Origin: Mycobacterium sp. 852002-51961_SCH5331710
Lineage (GTDB): Bacteria > Actinomycetota > Actinomycetes > Mycobacteriales > Mycobacteriaceae
Assembly (NCBI RefSeq): GCF_001665535.1
Contig: NZ_LZSQ01000105.1
Span: forward strand, 18,841-82,840
Direction of reading: 5' to 3'
Length of the DNA stretch: 64,000 nucleotides
In this document: one piece after another, positions 8,793 through 19,630 of the stretch
How positions within the stretch are numbered: position 1 is the stretch's first letter
Layout: the number at the start of each line of letters is the position of its first letter
Notes under the pieces: generated by a model
Seen by the model: the letters and a program-made list of their open reading frames with translations, nothing else
Databases searched by the model: none
Told to the model about the DNA's origin: nothing
Translations under genes and position numbers: made by a program

Positions 8793-9701
8793 TTACCGCG
8801 CTTCGGAGACGTCGACGTTTCCGCTTCTCGAGCGAGCAACCACTGTGGGCGCGCTCCGATCGGTGCTCTTCGACACGGTCACCGTCGTTGATCGGGCGGG
8901 ATCCTCGGATCCGGCGTTCACTCGGTACGCGTCGGATGCGGGCAACCTGACAGTGACATTGCCACCCGCGATCGCTTCGGTGTTGCGAGGCGCCGAGCGG
9001 AATTCCACCCAGATGTCGCCGAACTCGCTCGTCGCCTCGAACCCCTCGCTCACTGCGATTCCGGTGCTGGTCCTGATGTATCCATGTCGGTTGGAAACAC
9101 GGACCGAACGGGCCGAACCCCCGAGCGTCAGGGACGCGTCATCGGACTTCACCACCAGCTCGTCGAGGTCCGCATCAGAGATCAAAGGTCCGGTCCGGTG
9201 GTTGACCGTGAGGCGTAGCTTGCGTGCCACATCCGGCGGGAGGACGACACTGACTGAGGTGCCGATGAGCGAAGCGAACCCTGAAGTACTGTCGCCCAGC
9301 GTAACTCGGCTAGCGGTACCCTCGGAGTGCACTGCAAGCTGTGTATCGTCAGTCCGCGTCACCAGGCGCAGTGCCACGCGCGGCTGCTTTGCATCGGCGT
9401 CGGCGATGATCCGCACCGGTACCGGGACGCCGCCGGTGTCGACGGTCAGCGATCGCATGCCGGCCGGGAGTTCCTGCGTATCGGTGACGACTCGACTCGT
9501 CGCCACGGCGAACGAAACCGCACCGAGACCGCCGACCGCGACGAGGACCACCAACGCACCGATGACGATCACGACGGAACGCATCGCGCCTCGGGCGGCG
9601 GGAGCGATTGCAGGCGGCGGAGAGGCCGGCCAGGGGGTGGGTGGCCGTTCCGTCTCGCGTAGATGGTGCTCTGGCTCAGGACTGACGCCGAATCCGCTCA
9701 C
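8793..9701 (-). CDS. Membrane-anchored DUF4097-like beta-rich protein
   Basis: 302 residues from GTG 9701, which overlaps the TGA of the upstream gene as GTGA; a longer open frame exists but that extension is antisense-like. A proline-rich cytoplasmic N-terminus ([11 protein letters not shown]) leads to one membrane helix at about residues 38-62 ([21 protein letters not shown]). The outside part is a repetitive series of short strands such as [29 protein letters not shown] and FGDIWVEF, the pattern of DUF4097-type adhesin-like beta-solenoids. Such proteins often sit next to regulatory systems and are suspected envelope sensors. It is grouped with the DUF6197-like gene and the two-component genes on the same strand. 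Family assignment is by pattern only. Confidence 0.65.
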   Translation of the reverse strand: MSGFGVSPEPEHHLRETERPPTPWPASPPPAIAPAARGAMRSVVIVIGALVVLVAVGGLGAVSFAVATSRVVTDTQELPAGMRSLTVDTGGVPVPVRIIADADAKQPRVALRLVTRTDDTQLAVHSEGTASRVTLGDSTSGFASLIGTSVSVVLPPDVARKLRLTVNHRTGPLISDADLDELVVKSDDASLTLGGSARSVRVSNRHGYIRTSTGIAVSEGFEATSEFGDIWVEFRSAPRNTEAIAGGNVTVRLPASDAYRVNAGSEDPARSTTVTVSKSTDRSAPTVVARSRSGNVDVSEAR

Positions 9702-10183
9702 AACTGCGGCTGCTCCTCCGCTTCGAGGTGGGCGGCGGCCCGCTTGAGGGCCAGGACCGCGTCGGCCCTCGTGGTGTGCGGATCGTCGTTGTAAGCCTGC
9801 AGGCTCGGCCATGCCACCACGGCCGCCGAGTTGGCCGAACGCAAGACGAGATTCTCCAACCGCTCAACCTGGTCAAGTGCGGCGTACGGGTTTGCGACGT
9901 CCCAGTAGCCGGCCGCAGCGCGTAAAGCGCCTCCGAGGCAGTAGCTACACGGGGTCGCCCCCGATTCCGTGCGTACGGTATAGCCGCCCCCGCCGACGTG
10001 CGGGGTATGCACCCGAACCCATTCGCCCGGCATATCGGCGCTGGGGTGCACCTCCCGGCCGTCTGCATCGCGGCAGTAGGTGCCCTGGGTCCATCCGCCT
10101 TCCATCTCGATGAGCGTAAGCGCGTGCTGAATCACCTGAAGGTCGTGCCTATTCCTGTGAGCGAGGCGGGAGTTTGTGGTCAT
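9698..10183 (-). CDS. DUF6197-like small protein
   Basis: 161 residues. Visible pattern: HALTLIEMEGGWTQGTYCRD near the start, a cysteine pair in PCSYCLGGALRAAAGY, and AYNDDPHTTRADAVLALKRAA near the end. This W-T-Q-G...CxLGAL...ND.P.TT..V...L.RAA layout is that of the actinobacterial/phage DUF6197 family, whose function is unknown. An internal insertion (about residues 45-75) with GGGGYTVRTESG is longer than I expect. It is translationally coupled to the DUF4097-like gene (GTGA overlap) and starts 21 bases after the response-regulator gene. Confidence 0.6.
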   Translation of the reverse strand: MTTNSRLAHRNRHDLQVIQHALTLIEMEGGWTQGTYCRDADGREVHPSADMPGEWVRVHTPHVGGGGYTVRTESGATPCSYCLGGALRAAAGYWDVANPYAALDQVERLENLVLRSANSAAVVAWPSLQAYNDDPHTTRADAVLALKRAAAHLEAEEQPQL

Positions 10184-10204
10184 GATGTATGTCCCTTCTT
10201 CTCA

Positions 10205-10849
10205 TTACGACTCGAGGTAGCGCAGAACGGCGAGGACACGACGGTTTTCGGTGTCATCGGGCGCCAGCCCCAACTTCGTGAAGATCGATGCGACGTGCTT
10301 CTCGGCGGATCCGGTGGATATGTGCAGCGAGGCCGCGATCGCCGAATTGGTCTTTCCTTCGGCCATCAACTGCAATACGTCACCTTCGCGGGGTGTGAGC
10401 TGATCCAGCGCGCTGCGACGATGCGAACGCGCGAGTATTTGCGACACGACCTCAGGGTCGAGCACAGTCCCACCGCCTCCGACGACCGAGACGGCGTCCA
10501 GGAATGCCGGCACGTCGGCGACGCGGTCCTTGAGCAGGTAGCCGAAGCCGCGGGTGTCAGAACTGATCAGGTCGGAGGCATATCGCTCTTCGACGTAGTG
10601 CGAAAGCACCAGCACCGGAGATTCGGGATTCTCGCTTCGAAGCGCGGCGGCGGCACGAATTCCCTCATCGGTGAAGGAGGGGGGCATCCTCACGTCGACG
10701 ATCACGAGATCAGGTTTGGTCTCAACGACCAGGGCTACCAGGTTCGAGGCGTCTGGCACGCCGGCGACCACCTCGTGACCGGCGTCGATGAGGATGCGTT
10801 CGATACCCGCCCGTAGCAGCGCGGAGTCCTCCGCGATCACGATGCGCAT
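10205..10849 (-). CDS. NarL/FixJ-type response regulator
   Basis: 214 residues. The receiver domain begins MRIVIAEDSALLRAG, with the phosphoacceptor at Asp52 (LVIVDVRMPP) and the conserved Lys in GYLLKDRV. The LuxR-type helix-turn-helix is about residues 147-205 (LTPREGDVLQLMAEGKTNSAIAASL, then EKHVASIFTKLGL). It is partnered with the histidine kinase upstream, with which it overlaps by 13 bases, so translation is coupled. Likely target: its own operon through the dyad at 12196-12216. The signal and wider regulon are unknown. Position directly beside the biosynthetic cluster makes it a candidate cluster regulator. Confidence 0.92.
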   Translation of the reverse strand: MRIVIAEDSALLRAGIERILIDAGHEVVAGVPDASNLVALVVETKPDLVIVDVRMPPSFTDEGIRAAAALRSENPESPVLVLSHYVEERYASDLISSDTRGFGYLLKDRVADVPAFLDAVSVVGGGGTVLDPEVVSQILARSHRRSALDQLTPREGDVLQLMAEGKTNSAIAASLHISTGSAEKHVASIFTKLGLAPDDTENRRVLAVLRYLES

Positions 10850-12141
10850 GGCAGCACCGCCGTAATCGTCGTGGGTCCGCCGGCCGGACTGGAAACCGTG
10901 AACGTTCCGCGGGCGGCGCGAACCCGGTCAGCCAGCCCCCGGAGGCCGGTGGCGTGCGTGCTGTCGGTGATCTGCGCACCGCCGCGGCCGTCGTCGAATA
11001 CTGAGACGTGGAGTGTGTTTTGCGCCTGGTCCAACCGCACCGTCACGACGGCACTCTTCGCCGAAGCGTGTTTGGCCACATTGGTCAATGCCTCGGTGAC
11101 AACGAAGTACGCGACGGATTCGGTCTCGGCGGGGATACGCCCGGGGAGGTCGACGTCCAGAGTCGTGGAAACCCCGGTGTTCTGGGCGCGTTGCACGACC
11201 GATGAGAGCGCGGCATCCAGGCCGCGGTCCGAGAGAATGGACGGGGCGATACCCCGCACCACGTTCCGCAGTTCGACAAGAGCGGTTTTCGCGTCCTGAT
11301 GTGCCTCCGCGATCAGAGCCTTCGCGGCAGACGGGTCGGTGTCGAACTTGGTCTGAGCCAGACCGATGGTCATCGCCAACGAGACAAGGCGAGACTGAAC
11401 ACTATCGTGCAGGTCGCGTTCGATGCGGCTGCGCTCGGAGTGCGCCGACGACACCGCTCCCATCCTGGCGTCAGCCAGCGCGTTCAGTTCGTGTTGATAC
11501 ATCGCAGCCGGCGAGGGGGAGAGCAGCCAGAGGTCGATTTTGGCGTCGAGAATCGGCGCGAACACCACGACTCCCACGGAAGCGAGCAACGCTACGACGG
11601 CCAACGGCCACGCCAGGGCCGGCGGAATGAACGACAGGCCGGCGTCGCCATCGCTACGGCTCACCGCGATCGCGGCAGCAGGCGCGAGAAACGCGAAGGC
11701 CAGCAGGAACAACGCGAGACCCACCGCCAGAAGGTCGTAGACCAACCGCAGGGAATGGTGCGCGCAACCCTTCCAGAAACGGGCACTGCTGATGTCCAAC
11801 CCAATTTGGTTGAACCACCCCTGAAAGCCACTATGAAGAGACATCTTTCGAGGTGGGACCGGGATTTCCATCCCAAAAACGAGTTCACTGCGCCGCCGCT
11901 CGAGCCATTCTGCACCACGAGTCAGGTAGACAAACATGAGGAGAGCGACCGCGAATCCGACCACCGACGGCACAAGCCAAATCCCGACGATCACGATCAT
12001 GACGTACAGCCACAGCCAGACCGCGGCGGCGACGGCGCCGACGACCATCGACGCACTGGGCAGGACCCCGATGCGGCGAATGGCCGGCGTGGTGGCGTCA
12101 GCCATGACCGACTCAACGTCTCGACTCGTGACTGCGACCAT
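10837..12141 (-). CDS. HisKA_3-type sensor histidine kinase
   Basis: 434 residues from ATG 12141; ATG 12105 (MADATTPAIRR) is an equally possible start. The N-terminal half is a membrane sensor with four hydrophobic helices in two pairs, separated by a soluble stretch (RRSELVFGMEIPVPPRKM...), the layout of the actinobacterial sensor domain found with LuxR-type regulators. The dimerisation/phosphoacceptor helix reads SRIERDLHDSVQSRLVSLAM with the histidine at about 245. ATPase boxes follow: TEALTNVAKHASA, DDGRGGA and TGLRGLADRV. It phosphorylates the overlapping NarL-type regulator. The perfect dyad 55 bases upstream is a likely control site. Confidence 0.9.
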   Translation of the reverse strand: MVAVTSRDVESVMADATTPAIRRIGVLPSASMVVGAVAAAVWLWLYVMIVIVGIWLVPSVVGFAVALLMFVYLTRGAEWLERRRSELVFGMEIPVPPRKMSLHSGFQGWFNQIGLDISSARFWKGCAHHSLRLVYDLLAVGLALFLLAFAFLAPAAAIAVSRSDGDAGLSFIPPALAWPLAVVALLASVGVVVFAPILDAKIDLWLLSPSPAAMYQHELNALADARMGAVSSAHSERSRIERDLHDSVQSRLVSLAMTIGLAQTKFDTDPSAAKALIAEAHQDAKTALVELRNVVRGIAPSILSDRGLDAALSSVVQRAQNTGVSTTLDVDLPGRIPAETESVAYFVVTEALTNVAKHASAKSAVVTVRLDQAQNTLHVSVFDDGRGGAQITDSTHATGLRGLADRVRAARGTFTVSSPAGGPTTITAVLPCAS

Positions 12142-12195
12142 ACCTCGAACGTACGGACACTGCGGTCGCGACAACACGGCGTTTACCGGACGAAA

Positions 12196-12216
12196 TAGGG
12201 GGGGTTATCCCCCCTA
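12196..12216. promoter_or_regulatory. Perfect G/C dyad upstream of the two-component operon
   Basis: TAGGGGGG (12196-12203) and CCCCCCTA (12209-12216) form a perfect 8-base inverted repeat around GTTAT. It lies 55 bases before the kinase start on minus and begins the intergenic gap to the biosynthetic cluster on plus. A perfect dyad beside a NarL-type system is most simply a regulator binding site; a bidirectional hairpin is the alternative. Confidence 0.6.
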
Positions 12217-12889
12217 AACCGCCCGCCGCGACCAATGCGACGTTCGGGTAGGTCCGATTCGAGTGGTCTTACGCCGAGGATGCAAGTCAAGCACCGGCCG
12301 ACGAACACCGAAGCGACGGGTGCATCCAGTCAATTGCTGGGCAAGTATCTTCGACTTTCGCGTCGAGTCTTGCATGCCTCTGGTGACGGTACGACGCCGC
12401 CCTCGAACCGTCTAAGGGGACTTCGCCAGCACAGATATCCGCCGTCGATGTCTGCAGTGCTGTTGCGCCGTCCGGTGCGATCTGCAGGACTTGCGGCGCA
12501 GTTGTAGTAACTGATTAAGTTCGCTGGACGATGGCATCAGTTGACTGGGTAACAATCCTAAGGTCTTTGAGACGGAAAGGACCTTGTGTGGGCAGCTGGA
12601 ACGAATACGCACCTCAGGGTCCTGACGTAGGTACCGAAAAGGTCTCGCGGGACGGCGCGATCTTGGGATTCGACCGCGTCTGCAGTCCGGTGACGACACG
12701 CGCGAACCTTGCATTACGATCCCGTATCACGATAGGAACGGATCGCTGCGAAGGCCGACGCCGTGGTTTACTCGTCAGCACCGGGTTGCGCTCCCCGAGG
12801 TATCGCGCGTTTGCGGTGACCGCGCTCGGACTTGTCTCGGATGCTTACCGCTCGCTCGGTGCAACCGGCCGCTCGAGCTCAGAGCGCTG
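12217..12889. other. Intergenic region before the lipopeptide cluster
   Basis: About 670 bases between the divergent two-component operon and mmpS. Open frames exist here (for example 12235-12507 and 12531-12965 on plus), but they have low-complexity, arginine/serine-rich translations, no family features and no ribosome binding site, so I do not call them. The promoter of the cluster should be in this gap; I could not fix its -10 and -35 boxes with confidence. Confidence 0.5.
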
Positions 12890-13390
12890 TTGCTACGTTC
12901 GAGCGGCCGCCACGGCGCCGGGGTTGGTAACGGATGGAGGGGATCGTCGATTTTCAGGATTCTGAAGCGGCTCTGGATTCCGCTACTCGTATTAGCCGTG
13001 ATGGTTGCTGGGGGCTTCACCGTGTCGCGGTTGCACGGCATGTTCGGGTCCGAAGTGCGGCCCTCATATGCCGATACCGATACCGAGGTTGCTACTAAAC
13101 AGAACTTCGATCCGAAGTATCTGATCTATGAGGTGTTCGGTCCGCCGGGAACGGTCGCCGACATCAGCTATTTCGACAAAGACGCCGAACCGCAGTTCGT
13201 AAAGGGAGCCAGTCTGCCATGGTCATCCAAATTCGAGATCACCGAAGCGGCGGGCATTGGAAATCTCATGGCGCAGGCCAGCAATAGCGACAGTATCGGT
13301 TGCCGCATCATCGTGGACGGTGAAGTAAAGGCGGAGAAGGTTCGCCAGGGCGTAAGCGCGTTCACTTCCTGCATCCTGAAGGCAGCATGA
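12890..13390 (+). CDS. MmpS4-like membrane protein, partner of MmpL
   Basis: MmpS proteins are small accessory subunits of MmpL transporters: one membrane helix and a periplasmic beta domain needed for export. Here the helix is [20 protein letters not shown], followed by the family blocks [20 protein letters not shown], then [16 protein letters not shown] and [19 protein letters not shown]. The match to MmpS4 of M. tuberculosis is close throughout. Coordinates use the only canonical in-frame start before the helix (TTG 12890, 166 aa), but the first 20 residues do not look like MmpS. A non-canonical ATT at 12950 behind GGAGGGGA would give 146 aa, close to the 140 of MmpS4. The stop overlaps the first mmpL by ATGA. 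Confidence 0.88.
   Translation: MLRSSGRHGAGVGNGWRGSSIFRILKRLWIPLLVLAVMVAGGFTVSRLHGMFGSEVRPSYADTDTEVATKQNFDPKYLIYEVFGPPGTVADISYFDKDAEPQFVKGASLPWSSKFEITEAAGIGNLMAQASNSDSIGCRIIVDGEVKAEKVRQGVSAFTSCILKAA
12936..12943 (+). promoter_or_regulatory. Strong Shine-Dalgarno sequence inside the apparent 5' end of mmpS
   Basis: GGAGGGGA lies 6 bases before an ATT codon at 12950, in frame with mmpS. It would place translation exactly where the conserved MmpS sequence begins, unlike the TTG at 12890, which has no ribosome binding site. Confidence 0.5.
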
Positions 13391-16266
13391 GCACCCACAA
13401 TGTGCACGGAAAGCCGCCTCTCATAGCGCGGTGGATCCGCCGATTGGCACTGCCGATCATCCTTGGGTGGGTGGTAATCGCAGTGATACTCAATACCGCG
13501 GTTCCCCAACTGGAGCAGGTCGAAAGAGAGCGGGCCGTATCGCAGACTCCCATTGATGCACCGTCCATTCGGGCGCAGGAGCGTATGGGCGCGATTTTCG
13601 GGGAATCTACTTCAGACGCGTTGGCGATGATCGTCATAGAAGGTCAGGACCGGCTCGGCGACGACGCCCATGCTTTCTATTCGGAATTGATTCGGAAACT
13701 CGAGGCTGACACAAAACACGTCAAGTTCATACGGGATTTCTGGGGGGATCCGCTTACGGCTGCAGCTGCCGAAAGTGCTGATGGTAAGGCTGCATATGTT
13801 CAATTAACGCTAAACGGCAACATCGGTCAGGCGCTGGCGAACGAATCCGTCGAAGCTGTCCGCGACATCGTCGACCGCACGCCGCCGCCCCCGGGTATCA
13901 AGGCTTTCCTCACCGGACCGGCTCCGTTTATCGCTGAGATGGGCGAATCCGGCAACGAGACCGTCACCTTGATCACGTTGGTGAGCTTGGCGGTGATCTT
14001 GGTTATGCTGCTCATCTTCTTCCGTTCTATTACTACCGTAATCGTCTTGATGGTGACGGTCGGCGTCCAGTTGCAGGTGGCGAGAGGCTTCGTCGCATTT
14101 CTCGGAGATATCGGCGCTTTTGGACTGTCGACATTCGTCGTCAATCTATTGGTAGCTCTGTTGATCGCGGCAGGTACGGATTATGGGATCTTTTTCTTCG
14201 GCCGCTACCATGAGGCGCTTGAGGCAGGCGAGGATCAGGAAACCGCCTTCTACTCCACGTTCAGCGGTACTGCGAAGGTGGTGTTGGGTTCCGGTCTGAC
14301 TATTGCCGGCGCACTTCTCTGCCTGAGTTTCACACGATTGCCGTCGTTCAAAGTCCTTGGTATTCCCTCCGCCGTCGGCGTGGTCACTGCAGTCGCGGTG
14401 GCCCTCACGCTTGTTCCGGCCATCATCGCGCTCGGAGGGCGCTTCAAGTGGTTCGAGCCCAAGCGCAAGATCAAGGTTCGTCACTGGCGGCGGGTGGGCA
14501 CGGCGATCGTGCGGTGGCCGGCGCCCATCCTTGCCGCGTCATGCGCAGTTGCGATGATTGGCTTGCTGGCATTGCCCGGATATCAACCCAGCTACAACGA
14601 TCAGGAGTCGCTTCCCAAAGATATTCCTGCGGCTCTCGGGTTACAGGCCGCAGAGCGACATTTCCCCGTATCGCAAATGTCCGCCCCCGATGTCTTACTT
14701 GTCGAGTCCGATCATGATATGCGGAACCCAACAGACTTCCTGATCCTGAACAAATTGGAGAAAGGCGTCCTGTCCGTTCCGGGCGTTTCTATGGTGCAGG
14801 GTCCAACGCGGCCGGCGGGATCCCCGCTTCAACACACGTCGATTCCATACATGATCAGTATGGGCCAAGCCAGTCAAATGCAGATGCTGCCTTTCCAACG
14901 AGCGCGCATGGACGACATGCTGGTTCAGGCTGAGGACATGACCAAGACGATCGCGCTCATGAACCGCATGTATGGCTTGATGCAAGAGCTAGCGTCGACA
15001 ACGCACCGCATGGTCGAGAAAACTCACGAGCTCGAGGAGACCACGTACGAGTTGCGCGACCAGATATCGAATTTCGACGATTTCTTCCGACCAATTCGGA
15101 ACTATTTTTACTGGGAGCCACACTGCTTCAACATTCCTATCTGCTGGTCCTTGCGATCCATATTCGACGCGCTCGACGGGATCGATAGCATTAGCGCGCA
15201 GATGGACGATCTCATGAAGGATCTCGACGCCCTAGACGCGTTGCTTCCGCAAATGATCGCCCAGTTTCCGCCGATGATTCAGACGATGGAAAGCACGCGG
15301 ACAATGATGCTGACAATGCACAGCACCATGGCCGGGATGATCGGTCAGATGGATGAAAACTCCAGCAACGCCACCGCAATGGGCAAAGCGTTCGATGCCG
15401 CACAGAACGACGATTCGTTTTATATTCCCGAGGAGATCTTCAAAAACAAAGACTTCAAGCGGGTAATGGATGTCTTCCTGTCACCGGACGGCAAGGCGGC
15501 CCGCCTTCTCATTTCACAACGAGGCGAACCCGCCTCCCCGGAGACGATGGCGCTCGTCGAACCCATCCATACCGCGGCCGAGGAAGCGCTAAAAGGAACT
15601 CCTCTGGAAAATGCCAGGGTGTCCCTCACCGGCAGTTCAGCGATGACGAAGGACATCATCGACGGTTCCACCTACGACCTGTTGATTGCGGCGATCTCAG
15701 CGCTCTGCCTCATATTCACGATCATGCTGATCATGACCCGAAGCTTGTTCGCCGCCCTAGTCATCGTCGGCACGGTGGCACTTTCATTGGGCGCGGCATT
15801 CGGACTTTCGGTGCTCGTTTGGCAACACATCCTCGGTATCCAAATCCATTGGGCTGTTCTCGTCATGGCTGTCATCTGCCTCCTGGCGGTGGGCTCTGAC
15901 TACAACCTGCTCTTGGTATCCCGGATGAAAGAGGAGGTGGGTGCCGGGATCAACACCGGCATCATCCGGGCGATGGCTGGAACCGGACGAGTGGTGACGG
16001 CCGCTGGTCTCGTGTTCAGTTTCACGATGCTCTCAATGGTGGTCAGTGACCTTCGAACCGTCGGTCAATTGGGCTCGACGATCGGGCTCGGCCTGTTGTT
16101 CGACACATTGGTGGTGCGTGCTTTCATGACGCCTTCGATCGCCGCCCTCCTGGGCCGGTGGTTCTGGTGGCCGCAACGAGTGCGTCCCCGTCCAGCCAGC
16201 TCGATGTTGAGGCCGACAGGACCCCGTCCGCTGGTTCGCTCCCTCTTGCTGAACCCAGAGCGGTAA
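13387..16266 (+). CDS. MmpL4-like RND transporter, first copy
   Basis: 959 residues, normal for MmpL4/MmpL5. After TM1 (about 14-36) comes periplasmic domain 1 ([31 protein letters not shown]), then five helices with the proton-relay Asp-Tyr pair in [15 protein letters not shown] (about residue 263). A large second periplasmic loop includes a methionine-rich, coiled-coil-like stretch at about 500-562 and the [21 protein letters not shown] block. The C-terminal helix bundle has the second Asp-Tyr pair in [16 protein letters not shown] (about 837). It should use the proton gradient to move a lipidic product across the inner membrane. ATGA overlap with mmpS shows coupling. With the second mmpL it mirrors mmpL4a/mmpL4b of GPL loci. 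Confidence 0.95.
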   Translation: MSTHNVHGKPPLIARWIRRLALPIILGWVVIAVILNTAVPQLEQVERERAVSQTPIDAPSIRAQERMGAIFGESTSDALAMIVIEGQDRLGDDAHAFYSELIRKLEADTKHVKFIRDFWGDPLTAAAAESADGKAAYVQLTLNGNIGQALANESVEAVRDIVDRTPPPPGIKAFLTGPAPFIAEMGESGNETVTLITLVSLAVILVMLLIFFRSITTVIVLMVTVGVQLQVARGFVAFLGDIGAFGLSTFVVNLLVALLIAAGTDYGIFFFGRYHEALEAGEDQETAFYSTFSGTAKVVLGSGLTIAGALLCLSFTRLPSFKVLGIPSAVGVVTAVAVALTLVPAIIALGGRFKWFEPKRKIKVRHWRRVGTAIVRWPAPILAASCAVAMIGLLALPGYQPSYNDQESLPKDIPAALGLQAAERHFPVSQMSAPDVLLVESDHDMRNPTDFLILNKLEKGVLSVPGVSMVQGPTRPAGSPLQHTSIPYMISMGQASQMQMLPFQRARMDDMLVQAEDMTKTIALMNRMYGLMQELASTTHRMVEKTHELEETTYELRDQISNFDDFFRPIRNYFYWEPHCFNIPICWSLRSIFDALDGIDSISAQMDDLMKDLDALDALLPQMIAQFPPMIQTMESTRTMMLTMHSTMAGMIGQMDENSSNATAMGKAFDAAQNDDSFYIPEEIFKNKDFKRVMDVFLSPDGKAARLLISQRGEPASPETMALVEPIHTAAEEALKGTPLENARVSLTGSSAMTKDIIDGSTYDLLIAAISALCLIFTIMLIMTRSLFAALVIVGTVALSLGAAFGLSVLVWQHILGIQIHWAVLVMAVICLLAVGSDYNLLLVSRMKEEVGAGINTGIIRAMAGTGRVVTAAGLVFSFTMLSMVVSDLRTVGQLGSTIGLGLLFDTLVVRAFMTPSIAALLGRWFWWPQRVRPRPASSMLRPTGPRPLVRSLLLNPER

Positions 16267-16362
16267 TTCCGTGAAAGACCTTGTCTTGCAGAGCAACTGC
16301 GTCCGCATCCGACTTCGCAGCAGTATGGGTGGTCGATTTCATTCGGGCCTGCTGAAGGCGCT

Positions 16363-19260
16363 ATGAGTGACCACCGACTAAACAGCCGCCCGGGCTTCAT
16401 TGCGCGGGCAGTTTATCGGCTGTCGATGTTCATCGTCATCGGTTGGGTGGCGGTCGCCGCTGTGACCTTCTTCGCGCTTCCCTCACTCGAACAGGTGGGC
16501 AGAGAGCAGTCGGTCTCGCAGGTGCCTGAGGACGCGCCGTCGTTACAGTCGATGAAGCGCATGGGACAGGTCTTCCAAGAATCGGATTCCGACAGTTTCG
16601 CGATGATCGTCCTGGAGGGGGAGCAACCGCTCGGCCTCGACGCACACACTTACTACGACGAGTTGGTCCGTCAGCTGAAAGCTGACACCGACCACGTCCA
16701 CCATGTACAGGATTTCTGGGGGGATCCGCTGACCGCCCCCGGCGCGGAAAGCGCCGACGGCAAAGCCGCGTATGTCCAAGTGAACCTGGTAGGTGACCAG
16801 GGAGAGGCGAAAGCGAATAGGTCCGTCGAGGCGGTCCGCGACATCGTTGAACGAACGCCCCCGCCGCCGGGAGTGACCGCCTACGTGACAGGTCCGGCGC
16901 CGTTAGTCACCGATATGAACAGCGCCGGTGACGACTCCATCCTGAAGATCACTATTGTCACCGTCGCGGTGATCTTGATCATGTTGCTGTTCGTCTACCG
17001 CTCGATCATCACTGTGCTCGGCGTAGCGATAATGGTGGGGGTTCAGGTTCAGGTAGCCCGGGGCTTCGTGGCGTACCTCGGTGATCACCAGGTTTTTGAA
17101 CTCTCGATTTTTGCTGTCAACCTGCTGGTATCGCTGGGTATAGCCGCGGGCACGGATTACGCGATCTTCTTCTTCGGTCGTTACCACGAGGCGCGTCAGG
17201 CCGGTGAAGACCCGGAAACTGCGTTCCACACCACGTTCCGTAGCGTCGCGAAGGTTGTCATGGCTTCCGGCGCGACAATCGCCGCTGCGATCTTCTGCCT
17301 CAGCTTTGCCAGGCTTCCCTACTTCCAGACCATTGGTGTCCCGGGGGCGCTGGGCATGATGGTCGTGGTGGCCGTCGCCGTCACGCTCATCCCGGCGAGT
17401 ATCGCCGTGGGAAGCCGGCTCGGCTTGTTTGAACCCAAGCGGATGGTTGCGGTCCGTCGATGGCGGCGGCTGGGGACCGCGATCGTCCGGTGGCCCGCCC
17501 CCATCCTCGCTGGGGCGAGCGTGGTCGCGCTCGTCGGCTTGCTGGCCCTCCCAGCCTACGAATCCAGCTACAACGACCGGGCGTACATGCCGCAGGACAT
17601 TCCGGCCAATGTCGGGTTCACGGCGGCCGAACGACATTTCCCCCAGGCACGCGTGATGCCGGACATCCTCTGGATCGAGGCCGATCACGATATGCGCAAT
17701 CCATCAGATTTTCTGATTCTGCACAAATTGGCCAAAAAGGTGTTCGCTGTTCCGGGCATTTCTAGGGTTCAGGGTATAACGCGTCCGGAGGGGACGCCTC
17801 TTGAACGGACTTCTATCCCTTTCATGATCAGCCTACAATCCGCCGGCATGGTGCAGATGTTACCCTTCCTGCAAAGAACGACGGATCTCATGTTGAAGCA
17901 GGCCGACGCCATCGGTGATATGCAAGCGCAGATGCAAAGCATGTACGAGTTGATGAAAAAAACCAACGCGATAACTCACAGTATGACCGGTAAGATGCAC
18001 GGCTTACAGGACAGCGTGAATGGCGTACGCGATAGGCTCGCTGATTTCGATGACTTCTTCAGGCCGATCCGCAATTACTTCTATTGGGAGCCGCATTGCT
18101 TCAATATCCCCCTTTGCCTATCGATTAGATCAATATTCGAGACAATGGACGGCACCGACAAGATCACCGCTCAGCTGTCCATTCTTGTCGAACTCGTCGA
18201 TAAGCTAGACGAGCTCATGCCGCAGATGATCGCCGATTTCCCGCAGATGATCGCGACAATCGCACGGATGCGAACCTCGATACTCACTATGCAAAGCACT
18301 ATGTCGGGGATGATCGAACAGATGGAGGAGGGGTCGGCGAACGCCACCGCCATAGGTAGGGTGTTCGACGCCGCCCACAACGACGACTCTTTCTATCTCC
18401 CGCCCGAAGTTTTCGAGAATGAAGACTTCAAGCGGGCAATGAGTTTGTTCTTTTCGCCAGACGGTAAAGCGATGCGGTTGATCATCTCGCACAGAGATGA
18501 TCCGGGGTCACCGCAATCCCTGGCGCGGGTAGACGCGATAAAGACTGCAGCCGAAGAAGCGCTCAAGGTCGGCCCGCTGGAGCATGCGAAGATACATGTC
18601 GCGGGCACCGCCGCAACGTACAAAGACATGCGAGACGGCTCGACATACGACCTCCTGATCGCGGGCGTTGCGGCTCTCTGCCTTGTCTTCATCATCATGT
18701 TGATCATTACGCGGAGTTTCATCGCCGCCTTGGTCATCGTCGGCACGGTGGCATTGTCTTTGGGTGCGGCATTCGGTCTTTCAGTACTCGTTTGGCAGCA
18801 TATTTTGGGCATTCATCTGCACTGGCTAGTGCTTGCGATGTCTGTGATCATCCTTTTGGGTGTTGGGTCTGACTACAATCTGCTGCTGGTATCCCGAATG
18901 AAAGAGGAGTTGGGCGCCGGCTTGAATACGGGCATCATTCGGGCGATGGGCGGAACCGGCAAGGTAGTAACGGCCGCGGGATTAGTGTTCGCGTTCACCA
19001 TGTTGTCCATGGTGGTCAGCGATCTGCGGATCATCGGTCAAGTCGGTTCGACGATCGGCTTGGGTTTGTTGTTCGACACGCTGGTAGTTCGTGCTTTCCT
19101 GACCCCTTCCATCGCGGCACTGCTGGGACGTTGGTTCTGGTGGCCGCAGATAGTGCGTCCCCGCCCCGCCAGCGGATTACTCCGTTCGTCGGGCCCTCGG
19201 CCGCTGGTGAGGTCCACGCTGCTCGGAGAAGACCCGCAATCTCCGACATCGTCTCGCTGA
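16363..19260 (+). CDS. MmpL4-like RND transporter, second copy
   Basis: 965 residues, similar to the first copy along its full length, with the same landmarks: [17 protein letters not shown] near residue 264, a coiled-coil-like Met/Gln-rich stretch around 500-560, [21 protein letters not shown], and [15 protein letters not shown] near 836. Start ATG 16363 with GAAGG 8 bases upstream; 96 bases separate it from the first copy. All catalytic-type residues are kept, so this is a working paralogue rather than a decayed one. In M. smegmatis both MmpL4a and MmpL4b are needed for GPL at the surface, suggesting that the two copies here act together on the NRPS product. Confidence 0.95.
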   Translation: MSDHRLNSRPGFIARAVYRLSMFIVIGWVAVAAVTFFALPSLEQVGREQSVSQVPEDAPSLQSMKRMGQVFQESDSDSFAMIVLEGEQPLGLDAHTYYDELVRQLKADTDHVHHVQDFWGDPLTAPGAESADGKAAYVQVNLVGDQGEAKANRSVEAVRDIVERTPPPPGVTAYVTGPAPLVTDMNSAGDDSILKITIVTVAVILIMLLFVYRSIITVLGVAIMVGVQVQVARGFVAYLGDHQVFELSIFAVNLLVSLGIAAGTDYAIFFFGRYHEARQAGEDPETAFHTTFRSVAKVVMASGATIAAAIFCLSFARLPYFQTIGVPGALGMMVVVAVAVTLIPASIAVGSRLGLFEPKRMVAVRRWRRLGTAIVRWPAPILAGASVVALVGLLALPAYESSYNDRAYMPQDIPANVGFTAAERHFPQARVMPDILWIEADHDMRNPSDFLILHKLAKKVFAVPGISRVQGITRPEGTPLERTSIPFMISLQSAGMVQMLPFLQRTTDLMLKQADAIGDMQAQMQSMYELMKKTNAITHSMTGKMHGLQDSVNGVRDRLADFDDFFRPIRNYFYWEPHCFNIPLCLSIRSIFETMDGTDKITAQLSILVELVDKLDELMPQMIADFPQMIATIARMRTSILTMQSTMSGMIEQMEEGSANATAIGRVFDAAHNDDSFYLPPEVFENEDFKRAMSLFFSPDGKAMRLIISHRDDPGSPQSLARVDAIKTAAEEALKVGPLEHAKIHVAGTAATYKDMRDGSTYDLLIAGVAALCLVFIIMLIITRSFIAALVIVGTVALSLGAAFGLSVLVWQHILGIHLHWLVLAMSVIILLGVGSDYNLLLVSRMKEELGAGLNTGIIRAMGGTGKVVTAAGLVFAFTMLSMVVSDLRIIGQVGSTIGLGLLFDTLVVRAFLTPSIAALLGRWFWWPQIVRPRPASGLLRSSGPRPLVRSTLLGEDPQSPTSSR

Positions 19261-19405
19261 TGCGTCGGGCCGGTAGTCGGAGTTCACGCGTTCGAGCGAA
19301 CTCCTCTTCACCACCCCCACCGGGCGTGACCCTTCAGTGGCCTCCTTTATCTTTAAGAGGATCAAGTTGTCGGCGCAGCATGTCGACGAGACGGCGAGGA
19401 GTGGT

Positions 19406-19630
19406 ATGAGCATCAATCCGTTCGATGACGACAATGGAACCTTCGTCGTTCTAGTCAACGATGAGGAGCAACACAGCCTTTGGCCGACCTTCGCCGATAT
19501 TCCAGACGGTTGGCGGGTGGTGTACGGCGAAGCAGACCGTGCTGCCTGTCTCGACTACATCGAACAGAACTGGCCTGACATCCGGCCGAAGAGCTTGCGC
19601 GACAGGTTGGCAAAAGATCGCGGGCAGTAG
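19406..19630 (+). CDS. MbtH-like NRPS activator, first copy
   Basis: 74 residues from ATG 19406, preceded by GAGGAG; the longer open frame upstream is not MbtH sequence. The family pattern is complete: [33 protein letters not shown] and the [17 protein letters not shown] end, with the three conserved tryptophans. MbtH proteins bind NRPS adenylation domains and keep them soluble and active. It differs from the second copy at only a few internal positions (Asp/Glu swaps) and in its last residues (KDRGQ). Confidence 0.96.
   Translation: MSINPFDDDNGTFVVLVNDEEQHSLWPTFADIPDGWRVVYGEADRAACLDYIEQNWPDIRPKSLRDRLAKDRGQ

Noticed and set aside
8591..8839. Upstream extension of prrA to 8839
   Set aside because: The extra ~83 residues do not resemble PrrA, and ATG 8590 gives the expected length.
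12235..12507. 90-codon plus-strand open frame in the same gap
   Set aside because: No recognisable motif, no ribosome site and low-complexity composition.
12531..12965. 144-codon plus-strand open frame before mmpS
   Set aside because: Arg/Ser-rich translation without family features, no ribosome site, and it runs out of frame into the mmpS coding start; likely chance.
19280..19303. GAGTTC/GAACTC hairpin after the second mmpL
   Set aside because: Only six bases pair cleanly and the interior is mismatched; too weak to call as a terminator.
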